This document shows, piece by piece, positions 47,334-59,363 of a stretch of DNA of 64,000 nt. Origin of the DNA: Antennarius striatus (taxonomy: Eukaryota > Chordata > Actinopteri > Lophiiformes > Antennariidae); NCBI RefSeq assembly GCF_040054535.1, contig NC_090779.1, positions 22,872,501 to 22,936,500 on the forward strand. Reading direction: 5' to 3'. The translations under genes and the position numbers were made by a program. Numbering within the stretch: the stretch's first letter is position 1; every line of letters begins with the position of its first letter. Under the pieces are notes generated by a model. It did not search any database and was not told the DNA's origin. It saw nothing but the letters and a program-made list of their open reading frames with translations.

Positions 47334-50300
47334 ACCGGTCCAACCACTCTTAAAAAGGATGAGACATTTTAAATGCAAAAGTCCGTTTTGTGGCGTATTT
47401 GTTATTAAATTAGCGACCTGACGTTAAAATTTGGTTAAAAATAATTTGTGAGCCTCACCTCGCCTCAGATTGGACCAATCGGAACAAGATTTAAGGAAGG
47501 AAGACCAACATCTGAGCATAGAGATCTTTTTTCAAACAAAATTTCAGAAAATAATCTTTTAATAATTATTATTTGATGGTAATTTTTTCATTCGTAACGA
47601 TTTTTTTACTAGTTTTTTAATGTCAGGCTGATAATTTAATGGCAAATACGCCCCTATGTTTGGTACGCTAAATAAGTAAAACTTTAGCGTCAGCGACTCA
47701 CCGGCCGTGAACCTCACTGGTTGCTAGGTAACATCTAACAAAATAATATTCGGCGTTGTCTTTAGAGAACATTTCTTTCATTTTTGAACCATTCAAATAT
47801 CAATAGAGGTGAGTTGCTGGAAAAAGTGGGGCCTGTTCGAGATATCGGCATGCTAATTTTAATGCTACATGCATTAGCTTGCTAAAGATGACTCGTCGTT
47901 TTTTTTAAGAGTGGAAATAAATTTTTTTTAAAAATCCCAGCCTCAAAAAGTTTTCAGTAATGAACAAATTTGCCTAATCAACACTTTGATATTAGAAATA
48001 AGAATGATTGATCAGCAGTGAGGTCGAACCGAACGCAAAGTTCCAGGAGGTGAGGCAGCATGCTCGCCGCTAGGTGGCACTGTAGGTCAGGGTAAAAACC
48101 CAAAGGGGAACAATCCACGTGGGTCTGCGGCTGTGTGTGTTCTGATGATGGTTGTATGATCAAGTCTGACGTGTTTTTTAACAATATTTCTTGGTTTTTG
48201 TGTTGGGTGAATGGTTTTCTATTAAAAGTGAAATAGCACATGCTTAAATCCAGCGCTTGGTAATGATGCATTGTGGGATTTTATCAAATATGACGCGGAG
48301 AGGAGCTGGAATGTGAGTCCACAGCACAGATGGAAGCGTTAAAGTTCATATTCTAGTTATGCCAGCAGGAAACACACAAAGATGTGAGAGTAAATGAAGC
48401 TGCAAAATATTTCAGGTTAAAAGCATTTATTTTCATGTAATTTATGATTCTTGATGATTTTGTTCCTTTTAAAAAAAAACTCAAGACAAGTAACTCCCAA
48501 ACTTCCCGTATAAATGTATGTTTTGTCACGATGAACCATAAACCCATCTTTTGATAATCCAGATCGGGCCTTGAGCACCAGATGTGCGACGGGTTCTAGG
48601 AGAGGGAAATGTGCACCAGCAGGAGAGTATAAATAGTCTGACGGGCGGCCAGGCTGCTGCCCGACAGTTGTGGCTTATAATAACTGTAAATTCAGATGTC
48701 CCAGGTTCCTCCTGTCCGGAGCTGTCAGGCCAGTAAGGATGCTCTCGGTCCCCGGTGGGGATATCCTTAAAATAAGAACATTGGTTTTTCCCTCCCTCCT
48801 GACATTGAGTTATGGGGCTCTGGGCTCTGACTGGTGGTCTGAACAATTTGTGGTACGGCAACACAAAATGAATGATGCCCTGCAGTGTTTGTGTTGGGGC
48901 GTTATCAATGTGCCGACTATAAATAATAATTACCAAAAAAATAAAAGCCCCTACGCTTGACCAGAGGACTCTTCATCCAAAAAAGTCTGTTTTTCTTTCT
49001 GGTCTGAAAGTATTGGGGTTTTTCTTCTGGGCTTTGGAGGCACTGGGGGTTGGGGTTGGGGGGTGGGGGAGATGATGAAGACGTGCACGCTCGGGTATTT
49101 ACACAAGCGCACGCATGCACCATTGAACATGCTGGGCTCACGCATGCAGCTGCACTTAGCTCCACTTGCTGCCCCGGCTTTGAAGCGCCCATCTGTGTGG
49201 AGGCTGCAGTTCATCCTGGGTCATTATCTCGTAAATTTACCCTCTCACCTCATCCTCCGGAGCCCAGTTTGGGTCTTTCTGCAGCTCGGCCCGTGGTATT
49301 ACAAAGTCGGAGAACATTTTGTGGCTTTGGCCCGAGCCAAAGCAAAACTTGGACCCACCCGGTAATTGCTAATTACAAGCCCCTACCCAGTGGCGGCTTT
49401 GACTTTTTCGTCAGGGGCTTCTTTCCTCGTTTTCGGCCGACGGAGCCCTGCAACCCAAGCTGGGCCTTCGCTTTGAGCTTCAGCCTATAGGTCCCCTGAG
49501 GAGCGCCAGAGATTCACGGCCCATGACTCACAATGCGGCTATATGGCTGCCGTGCACATTAACCAGACTTATACATGGCAACACAGCTGTTTTCTTAACC
49601 CAATATAGCGGCGTGCTGACTCGTCTCTCCTGCGAAGCCTGAATTTAACATCTTGGATGTCAAAGCCGAGGATCCTATTTGCTTTCGAAGCCTTTTTTTT
49701 ATGAGTTCCTCGTCATTTCAAAGAGCAACTCTTGACTCCGTTAGAGCCTCAGAAACAGAGACAGGTGGTGAACGGCGAAACCTGAGGTGGCGTTAGCTTC
49801 AGGGAACCAGCCGAGGGGCTCCCTTTCCCGCTGACCTGTCACTGATAAGTCTGGAATAAACAAAGCCCTAAATAATAGGATGAGAGCTATGGGGGTGGGT
49901 GGGGGCTGGGGAGTTGTCTAGTCATGTGGCTCACAATTTAGGAGTCTTTTAGAAACACTCCCTTCCACCATAAATCCTCCTCAGGAGATTATCTGACGTG
50001 AAGTCAGCGATGCTCAGCGAATCCAAATATTTTCCCGAGCAGGTTGTGGATCATTCTGAGGGCAGTGATTCATTCCCCAAGCAGCTTGAAGCTCAGCGAC
50101 AGAGAAAGCATTATTATTCCTCTGATCCAAATTGAATCTGATTGGTTTTGATGTTGACCGCTGCCGTCGCCACCGGAGTCCCGCTGAGTCCTTGATTAGG
50201 CGCTGGGCTGGTCTGAACGACGCCCTGTCATTGTGAGCTTTAGAAACCAAAGGCTGTCGACTCTGAAGTCTCCATATAGACTTTACCTAAAAGGTCAGAG

Positions 50301-52075
50301 GTCATTTGTGGGTATCTTTCTGTGGGCGTGTGTTGGTTCTCTCCTCTAGGAGCCCGAGGCTGGAGCGCTCCGACACCGTCCGCTGCATCAAGACCTGCCA
50401 ACCCAACGACGTGGCCTGCGTCCTGGACCCAACGCACTCGGTGTCCCACACCTTCATCTCCTTACCCACCTTCAGAGAGTTCACCAAGCCTGAGGGTAGG
50501 TCTGTCATCAAGACAGGAAGTGTCTCCTCCAAAATAAAATAAAAGCCTTGAGACGATTCGGAGAGGAACCGTCAGTTGGCGTGCGCGCCAATGCTAAAGA
50601 TAGAGGTGCTTGCGGTTGTAGTCTCCATCTTCATGTCTTCTGGGTGACCCAAGTGTGAATCAGTTTATTACCTATACTGTTGAAAATGCAGCCAATACTA
50701 TTAACTCTCTGGTCTCTGAATCCGTGTCCTAATCCCTGAGCACCCGTCACCTCCATTTCCCTGCAGCAGTCAGATTGACCAAGACTATCTCTGCGCCCCC
50801 TAAATGATATACACCACCATGTTCTCGCCGCCGCCAGCTCTGAGGAACTGCTGTAATCACACTGAGACGGCGGCGGCTGACAAGGCGTGTAGAGCAGGTT
50901 TCAGACGCACTCATGCTCAATGTGACGGGGAGTGAAGCTCATGTCGTTCCTCATGAGCTCAGAGTCGGGGTGCAGAACGTTTGGGGCCCCAAATGCCCCA
51001 ACCTGAAAAAAGTTGGTTGGAGCTTTTCAATGCAATCCAGAGGGTTTTGGGCTCCGAACCCTTTCGGGGTCTAATTGTTATGTTCCCCCCCAGAGATCGT
51101 CTTCTTGAGGACCACTGTGCCGGCCTACGGGTCCTACCACCTCGGCAGCTACGACGTCAAGTTTGACATCCTGGAGGGCAACGTGGAGGACGCCTTCGAC
51201 ATCCTGAAGCGGGTGGAGAGCGGAACATTTGTGGGTGAGTCCAGCGATTACACCAAGCCGCCGCAAACTTTGAACAATAGCAGCTTTAACAGGGTAACAG
51301 TCTCTGTGACGGGAAATTGCGTTTTCTTCTTGACAAAGGAGGTTTTTTTTTGTTTTTTTTTCCTTACCTCATTTCTCATTTTGAAATATGCATGTGTGTT
51401 TCTTTTCTTCTTTTTTTAAAAATTTCAAAATCAAACTCACATGTGCCCCCCCCCCCCCAAAAAAAATCTCACGAGCATCCAGATGTAAATGCATCTGACA
51501 CGGCCCGTTCTGGCCTCTGCCGTGTGGTGGCATCATGTAACTGTCATCATCTTCATCGGGGGCCCTCGGTGCCGGTGGGGGCCGTCAAGAGACGTGTCCT
51601 CTGAGTGGCTCTCGGAGACAGACCGAGGCCTGTTTCTGTCTAGCCAAATATTTGGCATGGGTTTTCTTGCGGTTCGACAAAGTACCATTAAATTCACTTA
51701 TCTACGGCTGTGCTTATTCCAAGCAGATCATTATTTTCCATAATAACTTATAGCGGTCTGAATGTAGTGGAATAGAGCGTATAAATCCACACGTGTATTC
51801 ACACACACGCACGCATGAGTGACCGTCAGCTGGAAGCGGCAGATATGATCTCCATGTGGAACGACGGCACGTTTCCATGGAAGCCCCTCCTCATCAGGGG
51901 GAAGGGGGGGTAGACTGGACCGGGACGCTGGGATGCAGGCAGGTGGTGGTGGTGGGTGGAGGAAGAGGAGGTGCACAAACAGACGTGTGTTTTTTGAAGC
52001 GTCTTTAAAGCCGTGTTTCTGTTAGAATGTGCAATTCTGCATGAGTGACGAGCCTTATTGTGTCATATATCATCT

Positions 52076-52114
<39 letters not shown>

Positions 52115-55100
52115 TGGGTTTATGAGAAATTCCCTGTTTATGGTGCTTCTCATTTGCAGGGTTTTGCATGCATGTGTGTGTTTCCAGGAAAGAAAGAAAG
52201 AGAGAAAGAGAGAGAGACGAAGCGAGCGACTCGGTAAAACAGTGAAAGAGAAAAGTAATCCTGGACGTCGGCTTCATGCGGTGAAACGTATTGTTCCGTT
52301 TCCCCCCGCGCTAGGCCTCCGCGTCTCGCCGAGCATTAGAGCATTTAGACCGGCGCCCACATGAAAGCCCCATTTGTGAGAAGCCGCTTCACCAAAACCC
52401 GTCGTATGCTTACTAGCTGCAGCTTTTGCGTGTTAGCACCAGTTGCTAACACATACCCAAATGAAGTCGGTGTGTGTCGGGGTCCTCGTGGGGACCCGGT
52501 GTCCGCGTCTGCTTCGGTTTGCAGTCGCCGCCGTTGCGTAACCGTTGCATGAGTCCCGCTGACGTGTCGCTTCAGGAAGCCGGTTTTCCCAGTATCTCCA
52601 GTGTCTCCAGCAGCTCGGTGGGACGTGAGCAGGAGCAGACAGCGAGGCTCCACCGACGGACAAGTGTGTGAACTCAGGCTAACTCTGGACATTATTGTTG
52701 GCCTCGATCGGTGTTTTTCGAAACGGGACAAAAGAGCCAATTAGGAATCCCCAGAATCCGGCGCTAACTCGAGAAAAGGTTCGATTGGCTGAAGCTACTT
52801 TTCTGTTCTGCTCACTTAGCAGTCGGCTGCACAATGGCGTGTAGTGTTTGCACACACACATCCACACACACACACACACGCACACACACACAGATGCCAA
52901 TAAATTCAAGAACTGTAGCGCTCCCATCCCAGTTCCTGGTCATCCGTCACCGGCGTTCCCCCCGCTGACCCTCCATCTGTGCAAATCCAAGCCTTTGGGA
53001 AAACACCATCAGAACCAATCAGGTGCGTCCAGGTTCCCATGACGACCACAGTAGCACAGACCACACAGAGCCCGGCAGGTGTGTGATTCGCTCTAATCCT
53101 CTCGACAAAAGACAACACTCGTGACTCATCGCCGGCGCACGAGGAGGAGTCGTGATGAAGGACGGCTTGTTTGAACGGGTCGATGATGAGATGATGGATC
53201 CGGGCCGTCAGGCAGGTGGATGGATGAGTCGTGTGCCGGAGGCGCACAGACCGACATCGTTATTGTCTACCTCCAGTGAGGCATCAAGCGGCGTTCTGAT
53301 GTTTGGCCTCGCCGTTGTGTATCCAGGTCTGTCTCACCTCTCTGCTGCTTTCCATGACCTCACACCTGTTGATGAGGCTGTCGCATTCAGAGAAAAAGGT
53401 GATCGATGTCATTTGAGATACGAGTGCTGCTCTGCACAGACATACCAAAGACAATCAGAGATACGAGTCACGCTTCAGTACACCGCTGCTAGTTGGTGGA
53501 TGGATACGACAATCGGTGAGACCGGATCTCGTTTTCTTTGGTGGAGTAAAGACTTTTGCGTTTATTTTCATTCTTTATAATTGTTAACATAACCTATACA
53601 ATTAATTACACACAGGTAAAGTCTGCATGTCTATTATTAATAAAAATAATATCATAATTTTCACAATTTTGAGGGTTTGGGGCTTTTTTTAAAAGGCTAG
53701 AACAGATTAAAATGATTTTAAGTCACGGAATGACTTAAAGGCTAATTTTTGATCTTAATACAGCCCCCTCCCTCCTGGGATGAATGCCCTTTTATTTGAT
53801 ATTCTACATTTGGCTTAGCTGACATCATGTGTCACGTGACTGCTGTGAAGATCACACGTCGCGATTGAATTTACTTCAATTTACTTTAAACACACAACAC
53901 TCCCCCCCAGGTGGTCCTCCAGCGACCAAGTCTCGATGACAAGATAGCCGTGTTTGCAGAGGCGTGTTAAAAACACGGCATGTTCACATGTACTTCGTAT
54001 TGCTCGCAATAAAACTGTCTCAATAATTCACCGCTTACACTTATCTTCCTCGGTTTGAGCTGTTTAATTTACGCTCATCATCACTCTTCTGTCTGGCGCT
54101 GTGATTTCAAGAAAATGTAAATTCTCAAGGCTCTTACCCGACAAAAAATGAATGCTCATAATCTGCCAAAACAGATAGCAAGGCACTTAAACGACTTATC
54201 TTTCTTCCATTTACTCTGAAGCCAGAGGATGTAAAATAAAAGCATGATTTGAAGCAGGTTTCCATCTCCTCCTCTCCGTGAAGTCTCCGCTTTATTTTCC
54301 GCGTCTCGACTTTTAAAGCTCGCCGGGTTGTGTTGCACAAAAGGTTGCGGTGGCGACGACGGCGGGTGTTACGTCATGTCAGCTGTTCCGACCCAGAAAA
54401 AGAACTAGCCGATGCCCCACAGCCATGACGTCACCACCTAGACAAAGTCATTATTCCCCCAACTTCTTAGCTTTTCGGGGCTAAACTTGAGAAATCGCGA
54501 CAGGAAGTGGAACGGCCTGCAGTCCCCTGTGTGCATCGGGGAACTTTGCAGCACCTGGATGCGTTCCAGCGTCTTCCCTGCAGCGAGCATGCGCCGCACA
54601 GCCAGCATGTCATTATACAACACTGCGGTGAGGCCGACGCATAGTTTTCATTTGTCTCTGGTGTTAAACCCGATCATTTTGGATTCCGCCATACACTTCC
54701 TCGCTGAGTTGTAGAAACCAGAAAAGCCAGAAATTGCACTGTTTACATGTAACCCTTCAATATTGCAGCCGTTGTGGCCGTGAAGGATGACATATGTCTA
54801 AATATGTGCATGCTGGTAGCATCTCTGCGGCTAGAATGCATGTATTTAAGGCTACTTGCTCTCTGGTGTGAAGACACCTCTGGATCTCAGGTGGTGGCGG
54901 TGGCCAATCAGAAGCCAACCTGTTCTGTTACCTTTGGCTTTTCTCCCTCCGTCCTGGTTGAGACGTTACAGAGATGAGTATGCGGTTGTGGTCGCCGCGG
55001 AGACCCAGCTGTTAGCGGATGCCTTCCTCTTCTGTGAGGATACCGCCGCGCCTCTGATGCTCATGGAAACTCAGAGTCATCCTGGTCACGCAGCCCGACT

Positions 55101-57373
55101 CCAGCGCCCAGCTCCTCTACGAAGAATGATAACATAATCGGACGTTTTTGCAAAAAATAGAGGAAAAGGCCACACCTAGCATCGGGAATGTACGAATGAA
55201 TGGAAAGTTATGAATTATTCCTGACTGTCCCAAGCCTCTCTGTGTTTATTCAAACTGGAAGTGCGAAGGTGGAACAGCGCCGCTCTGGTGGTGGCTTTTA
55301 TGCAACCCTCACTACGTTTAAAGGCCCATTTGCGCTCCATATTAAAGTAGGAATACCCATGAATATTTTTGTACAGATCTAGATTAGTAGAAGACTCCAA
55401 ACTGGATCTCCACCAGGACCCAAGAGTCTTAAAACTAAATCAAACCCAAATTCCAATAAGAAATGGATCTTCAACTTGTTGGCGCAGGAATTTCATTAAA
55501 ATCCTCGAGTAGTTTTTGTGTAATCCTGCGAGGAGATAAACAAACAGGTTCAACATGAGCTCACTGGTTTCTTCTGTTTATTCATTGGATAAAGTCGAGT
55601 TCAGTAAGTTTAGCTTCTTTTTTTTTTCAGATTTCAGTGGAAAAACTTTCAGCTCAGACCTCATAATTGAGTGTTTAGTCCTCATTAGGGCGCATTTACT
55701 GCATTCAGGGCCTTTATGGGGACTGAAACCCATCTGTCTTTGTGGTGGTCCACATTGTGCTCATCATCTTACTCATCTTCATCATGTGTTTCATCCGCCC
55801 GGCACGGACGCTTGTGAACTGGTTTAACTAGACGGACAAAATGATGAACCTCCTGAACTCGCCATGGGTTTGAGTCGGTCAGCGCCCGCGCTAACTCGGT
55901 GGGCTGTTTGGACCCCAAAAAAACAGACTCCACCCTCTTTTATTTCCACTTTTCTTCGTGTTGCGGCGTGGCTCTTTCTGATGCCGCTGATGCTTTGGAA
56001 ACAATGAAATCTCAGGGTTTCTTCTCTCCGTGTCCGCGTCACTACGCAACCAGAGTCCCAAAACACCCCCCCCCCAAAAAAAAAGGAAAAAAAAAAAAAG
56101 GGGGCAACCCTGGTGGAAGTGGGCCCCCGTTTTCACGTTGTTCCGACTGCTTATCGCCAGGAATCTGCTAGAATCTGCCCACAGATCCGTCTCTCCGAGA
56201 GGGACGTGAGGGGGTGAGACAAAGTGACGGAGGCTCCTCTTCCTCGCCCCTCCCGGAGTCAAAGATGGATTCCTTGGAGGAATGCCTCCACGGCTGTATC
56301 GCGTGACTGCGACTGCTCCCCTCCATCAAACACATGGGACTCATTTACCATTGTGGGCCGTAGTTGATGGTGCCACAAACACCAGCCCCACCCCACCCCC
56401 CACCCCCACCCCGCTCCATTGGCAAAGAGAGCTTGAAGACATTACTGAGCTGAATGTCACTGAGCTGAATGTCACCACCCTCTACCGCTGACAGCCTGGA
56501 TAAACACTGGCACCCCCCCCCCCCCCAAAAAAACCGCCGCCTCCCACCCAATTGCATGTTCACTTAAAACGAGCATCCATGAATTCCACGGGCGTTCAGT
56601 AATGCTTGTAATGCTTCTCCTGTGGAAGTTCGGGATGGGGGGGCGGGGGGATTAATCTCCAGATGAGACAGTCTCGACATCGCTGCACTTTATTTAACAA
56701 ATTATGTTGGTTGTCGTTCACCTCGATTCCCCCCCTCAAGATTCCTCGAATATTGCGACATAAATTTCCACAAGGAGGATGGAGTTTGAAAAAGGAACCA
56801 TTTTGTTTATGTAAATATCTTTTAAATAAAGGTGTTTAAATATCTGACATCTTAATTCACTTTAGTGTGTCAACTGCTGCCGTTTTAGTTCATTCTAATG
56901 TCATAAGAGCAACATGCTAGCAATGAGGCAGAGAGGCTTCCTGGTTTTATTTGGACCCCATTAGGACCACAGCTTTAGATCCTTCAGGATTATTATTCTG
57001 ATAGAGATTCTAAGAAAACTTCTACATCAGTGGAAGATAATCTTCCTGTTGACTGAATTCAGTTTCAGTTCCAATCTGTTCACAGTTCAATCTGGATTAT
57101 GATTAATTTGTTTTCTAACAAATCTGGATTTTTTTTTGTGATCCTACAAACATTCTGCATCACCAGACCCAGGATGTGACCCGGATCCAGATCGGACTCT
57201 GATGGCGTTTTGCTGTTCCTCTGTCTCCTCCAGGTGTTGTTCGGCAGGTGAAGCCCCTGATTGGTCCGTTGTCTACGGTCCTGAAGTTGTCCATGCGTAA
57301 CCTGATGAATCAGGGCGACTCCAGCCAGAACATCATCAACGTCCACGTCTTTGTCTCAGAGTTCTGGTTCTGA
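36329..57373 (+). CDS. fbln1: Fibulin-1, isoform D
   Basis: Seventeen exons join in perfect phase to 2,079 nt (692 residues; mammalian 1D has 703). Fibulin-1 is a secreted glycoprotein of basement membranes and elastic fibres that binds fibronectin, laminin, nidogen and proteoglycans. The order is signal peptide, three anaphylatoxin-like domains, a linker, nine EGF domains and a fibulin C-terminal module. The 1D end uses exons 50350-50495, 51094-51234 and 57234-57373. It encodes [30 protein letters not shown] and, last, [11 protein letters not shown]; the mammalian 1D end is nearly the same (NVHIFVSEYWF). The start at 36329 gives [19 protein letters not shown], a typical signal peptide. A polyadenylation signal is at 57739-57744. 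Most introns in the EGF part are phase 1, which suits whole-domain exons. Confidence 0.96.
38390..39400. other. FBLN1 intron 1, possible conserved non-coding stretch with a dyad
   Basis: Complex, non-repetitive sequence sits in the large first intron. It includes the exact inverted repeat TGATCTGCCA (39061-39070) and TGGCAGATCA (39086-39095), 15 bases apart. No exon is supported. A regulatory role is a guess based on complexity and position. Confidence 0.3.
41405..41427. repeat. (TG)n tract just before the FBLN1 exon 3 acceptor
   Basis: About 11 TG units end 8 bases before the acceptor TTTTGATAG of the exon starting at 41436. Confidence 0.95.
41566..41608. repeat. (GT)n tract that contains the FBLN1 exon 3 donor
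   Basis: The repeat starts at the first intron base, so the 5' splice site is CAAAG|GTGTGTGTGT. About 20 units are present, with two GC interruptions. Confidence 0.95.
41705..41731. repeat. (TG)n microsatellite, FBLN1 intron 3
   Basis: About 13 units with one TT interruption. Confidence 0.9.
42517..42534 (-). promoter_or_regulatory. CTCF-like motif in FBLN1 intron 4
   Basis: The minus strand reads CGCCAGCAGGGGGCAGCG, which matches the classical vertebrate CTCF core (RCCASYAGRKGGCRSYV) at every position. Binding is not shown by the sequence alone. Confidence 0.55.
42999..43407. mobile_element. piggyBac-type MITE in FBLN1 intron 6
   Basis: A 401-bp element (43003-43403) is flanked by TTAA on both sides. 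Its ends are inverted repeats, CCCTTGGATGCAC and, from the right, CCCTTAGATGCAC (12 of 13 equal). TTAA duplication with ends beginning CCC is the hallmark of the piggyBac superfamily. Inside there are further inverted GGGGTCATTTTTGACCCC-like words. No transposase is encoded. Confidence 0.82.
43535..43650 (+). repeat. Dispersed retroposon-tail repeat in FBLN1 intron 6
   Basis: The sequence TATGTTTACATTTACACTAT, then CTTATATGCTGTCAATTGCCC, then TAATAAAGTTTTTGAA aligns with the reverse complement of 13966-14100. Confidence 0.6.
45316..45344. repeat. (TG)n tract filling much of FBLN1 intron 10
   Basis: About 14 units in an intron of only 101 bp (45249-45349), ending five bases before the exon. 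Confidence 0.93.
46952..47333 (+). other. fbln1: FBLN1 isoform C terminal exon
   Basis: The acceptor CATTGCAG follows a long C/T tract. The exon encodes the fibulin C-terminal module of isoform 1C and the stop TAA at 47331-47333. It is GC-rich compared with the surrounding introns. Confidence 0.94.
47916..47921 (+). terminator. Candidate polyadenylation signal for FBLN1 isoform C
   Basis: AATAAA lies 583 bases after the 1C stop, followed by a T-rich run. No better signal is seen before it. Confidence 0.4.
48066..48082 (+). promoter_or_regulatory. CTCF-like motif after the 1C exon
   Basis: GCCGCTAGGTGGCACTG matches the CTCF core except for one position. Confidence 0.4.
48600..50250. other. 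FBLN1 intron between 1C and 1D exons: candidate conserved non-coding DNA
   Basis: No repeats and no exon are seen, but the sequence is unusually complex and balanced in base composition compared with neighbouring introns. Words such as CCCGGTAATTGCTAATTACAA (49358-49378, homeodomain-type ATTA sites) occur. Enhancer function is an inference. Confidence 0.3.
52081..52113. repeat. (GT)n microsatellite, FBLN1 last intron
   Basis: About 16 units without interruption. Confidence 0.95.
52851..52892. repeat. (CA)n microsatellite, FBLN1 last intron
   Basis: Roughly 20 units with TC and CG interruptions. Confidence 0.93.
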
Positions 57374-57738
57374 GGGAGTCTGGATTTGACCACATGGATT
57401 GAGACGTCCCTCGCCAACGTGATTGGTCGGTATCAGCGCTGATATTTGGAGTCATGTGATTGTTTCATATGAATATGAGCTGGTTCTTCTTTGTTTGTAA
57501 TGACAAGCTCGGCCTGAATGCATCCTGTGCGTCTGGCATAACGGAGCAAACACAGAAAAAATTATGTTATTAAAGGTATCTTGAAGAAATTATCTTTTTA
57601 AAAGTTGGAAGTGCATGCATTTAGAAGGGTCATTAGAGAATATGAGTATTCGACCTTGTTCTTTTCATGGTATTATAAGCCTTTGTTGTAACGTTTCCTT
57701 TCTTACTGTATGCATTGGAGGAGGTATTTTTGCTATTG

Positions 57739-57744
57739 AATAAA
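57739..57744 (+). terminator. FBLN1 polyadenylation signal (AATAAA)
   Basis: A canonical signal 366 bases after the 1D stop in an AT-rich 3' UTR. Confidence 0.7.
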
Positions 57745-57900
57745 CGCTATTTTAGTTACAGAATTATCTCATTTTATTTTTTGCATTTGAATTTCCTACT
57801 GAATTTTCACATAGTTCTGCATTCACACGGCATTTGGACAGAAATTGCCCCACACACAAATCCGCAAAAATGACTGAAAATTGTGTAGTATGCATGCCGG

Positions 57901-58229
57901 GGCAGTAGGGGGCAGTGTACCGAGTCACAATCAATCAGTGGAGTGTTAATAAACTGAGCAGAGCCTTCAGCACAAACGACACAAAATGCAAACACAAAAT
58001 GTGTCAGTTGATGAATGATTGCACCCAGGAGACTGTACGTAGCATCGTGATGCTGTCGCCATGACAACACTTTACACAGACTCTTCGGCTGAGTTCACAC
58101 CACCCGTGAAACTCCTGTCGTTAGTTTATGATCTTCCGTTGATCCAGATCGACTCTTCAATTGGAACTTATTCACAGATTCATGCAGACTCTGAATCTGT
58201 ATTATGTCAGCTACCTGTAGGGGGCAGCG
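57901..58229 (+). promoter_or_regulatory. Pair of CTCF-like motifs just after FBLN1
   Basis: GGCAGTAGGGGGCAGTG (57901-57917) and ACCTGTAGGGGGCAGCG (58213-58229) each match the CTCF core with one mismatch, in the same orientation. A third, AACAGTAGAGGGCAGCA, is at 62053-62069. Some teleost transposons carry such words, so occupancy is uncertain. Confidence 0.45.
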
Positions 58230-58872
58230 TCATCCTCTTCATCACTGCACTATGACCCAAAACATACTGACCCCCTCCCGGAACCGCTTTATCACATTCA
58301 CAACAGCCTGAAGGAGTTCATAACCCAAAGACAGGAAACCTGACGATAATTCAAAACGTGTCAATATTAGCTGACAAACAGAACAGAACCGCCTGAGCCG
58401 GTTGACTTTTACTGACAGCGGTTTGCGGAGAAGCGGTTTCCATGGCAACACCGTTTGTTTTGCACCCGGTCCTGTTGGTTGAAGGGAGAGACGTTTGTCC
58501 TCAGGATGCCCTCGGCTTGGACGTCCGTGAGGTTCAACTCGAGCCGGTGATGAGTGACGGAGGAGCGACCCGGTTGGGACTGGGTACCAGCCACCGGTGA
58601 TCCAGAACCCGTCCCACCATTAAACGCAAGGGATATCAGGCAGAAAGTGAGCTGAGAACCTGTCAGTAAGGGCCTAACTGAGAGGCCGTAATCATCGCTG
58701 TGGCCTCCCGAGCTAAAACCTCCCAAACCTTCAAAGACGAAGGCAGAGGAGGCGAATCCATCAAGACCTCCAGTCGTCTGCCTTGATGGATTTTAAGGCT
58801 CCGCTGAAGGGGGATATCCTCTGCAGAGGAAGTAGAGGCCAGCAGGTCAGCGCTGTGGTCCACATGAAACAA

Positions 58873-58896
58873 GTGTGTGTGTGTGTGTGTGTGTGT
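58873..58896. repeat. (GT)n microsatellite
   Basis: Twelve units, intergenic. Confidence 0.93.
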
Positions 58897-59340
58897 CTTC
58901 TCCACAGTGTTTGGTATGGTTCATGTTTTCAAATGCTTCTAAAACAACTTCTAAAGTTCATGCTGATGTCAGAACCGTGAAATGCCTCCAGTCCTGTAAG
59001 GAAATTTGCGGACGCTGCCCTTGAATCAGTGACAGCCGAGGCCGTTGGGACCTGATTCTCAAATAATAGAACTCCTAGAATCTTTGTGAAAACGTGACTT
59101 CATCCGAACTACCAGAGAGAGAAGTATTTAAACGACTGGATATAGGCAGGCTGCGTGGGAGGACGGCAGGCCTGGCTGATGTCCTGGACAGTAAGGAGGG
59201 CCGGGGGGGCCGTGGCGCTACCAAACCACATTCATGTGTGGCGACAAGTGAGCAAACATCCAGAGCCAGATTCTCCACCCGAAGTCCGAATGGAGCTGCT
59301 GGAAGCCCCAGTCCCGACGATTCAACGTCATGGTAGCAGA

Positions 59341-59363
59341 TGTGTGTGTGTGTGTGTGTGTGT
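59341..59363. repeat. (TG)n microsatellite
   Basis: About eleven units, intergenic. Confidence 0.93.

Larger units (their letters stand above)
50350..57373 (+). other. fbln1: FBLN1 isoform D terminal exons
   Basis: Exons 50350-50495, 51094-51234 and 57234-57373, with acceptors CTCTAG, CCCCAG and CTCCAG. They encode the 1D fibulin module and the stop at 57371-57373. The last intron (51235-57233) is 6 kb and contains microsatellites at 52081-52113 and 52851-52892 plus C- and A-rich runs near 56065-56100 and 56512-56532. Confidence 0.94.
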
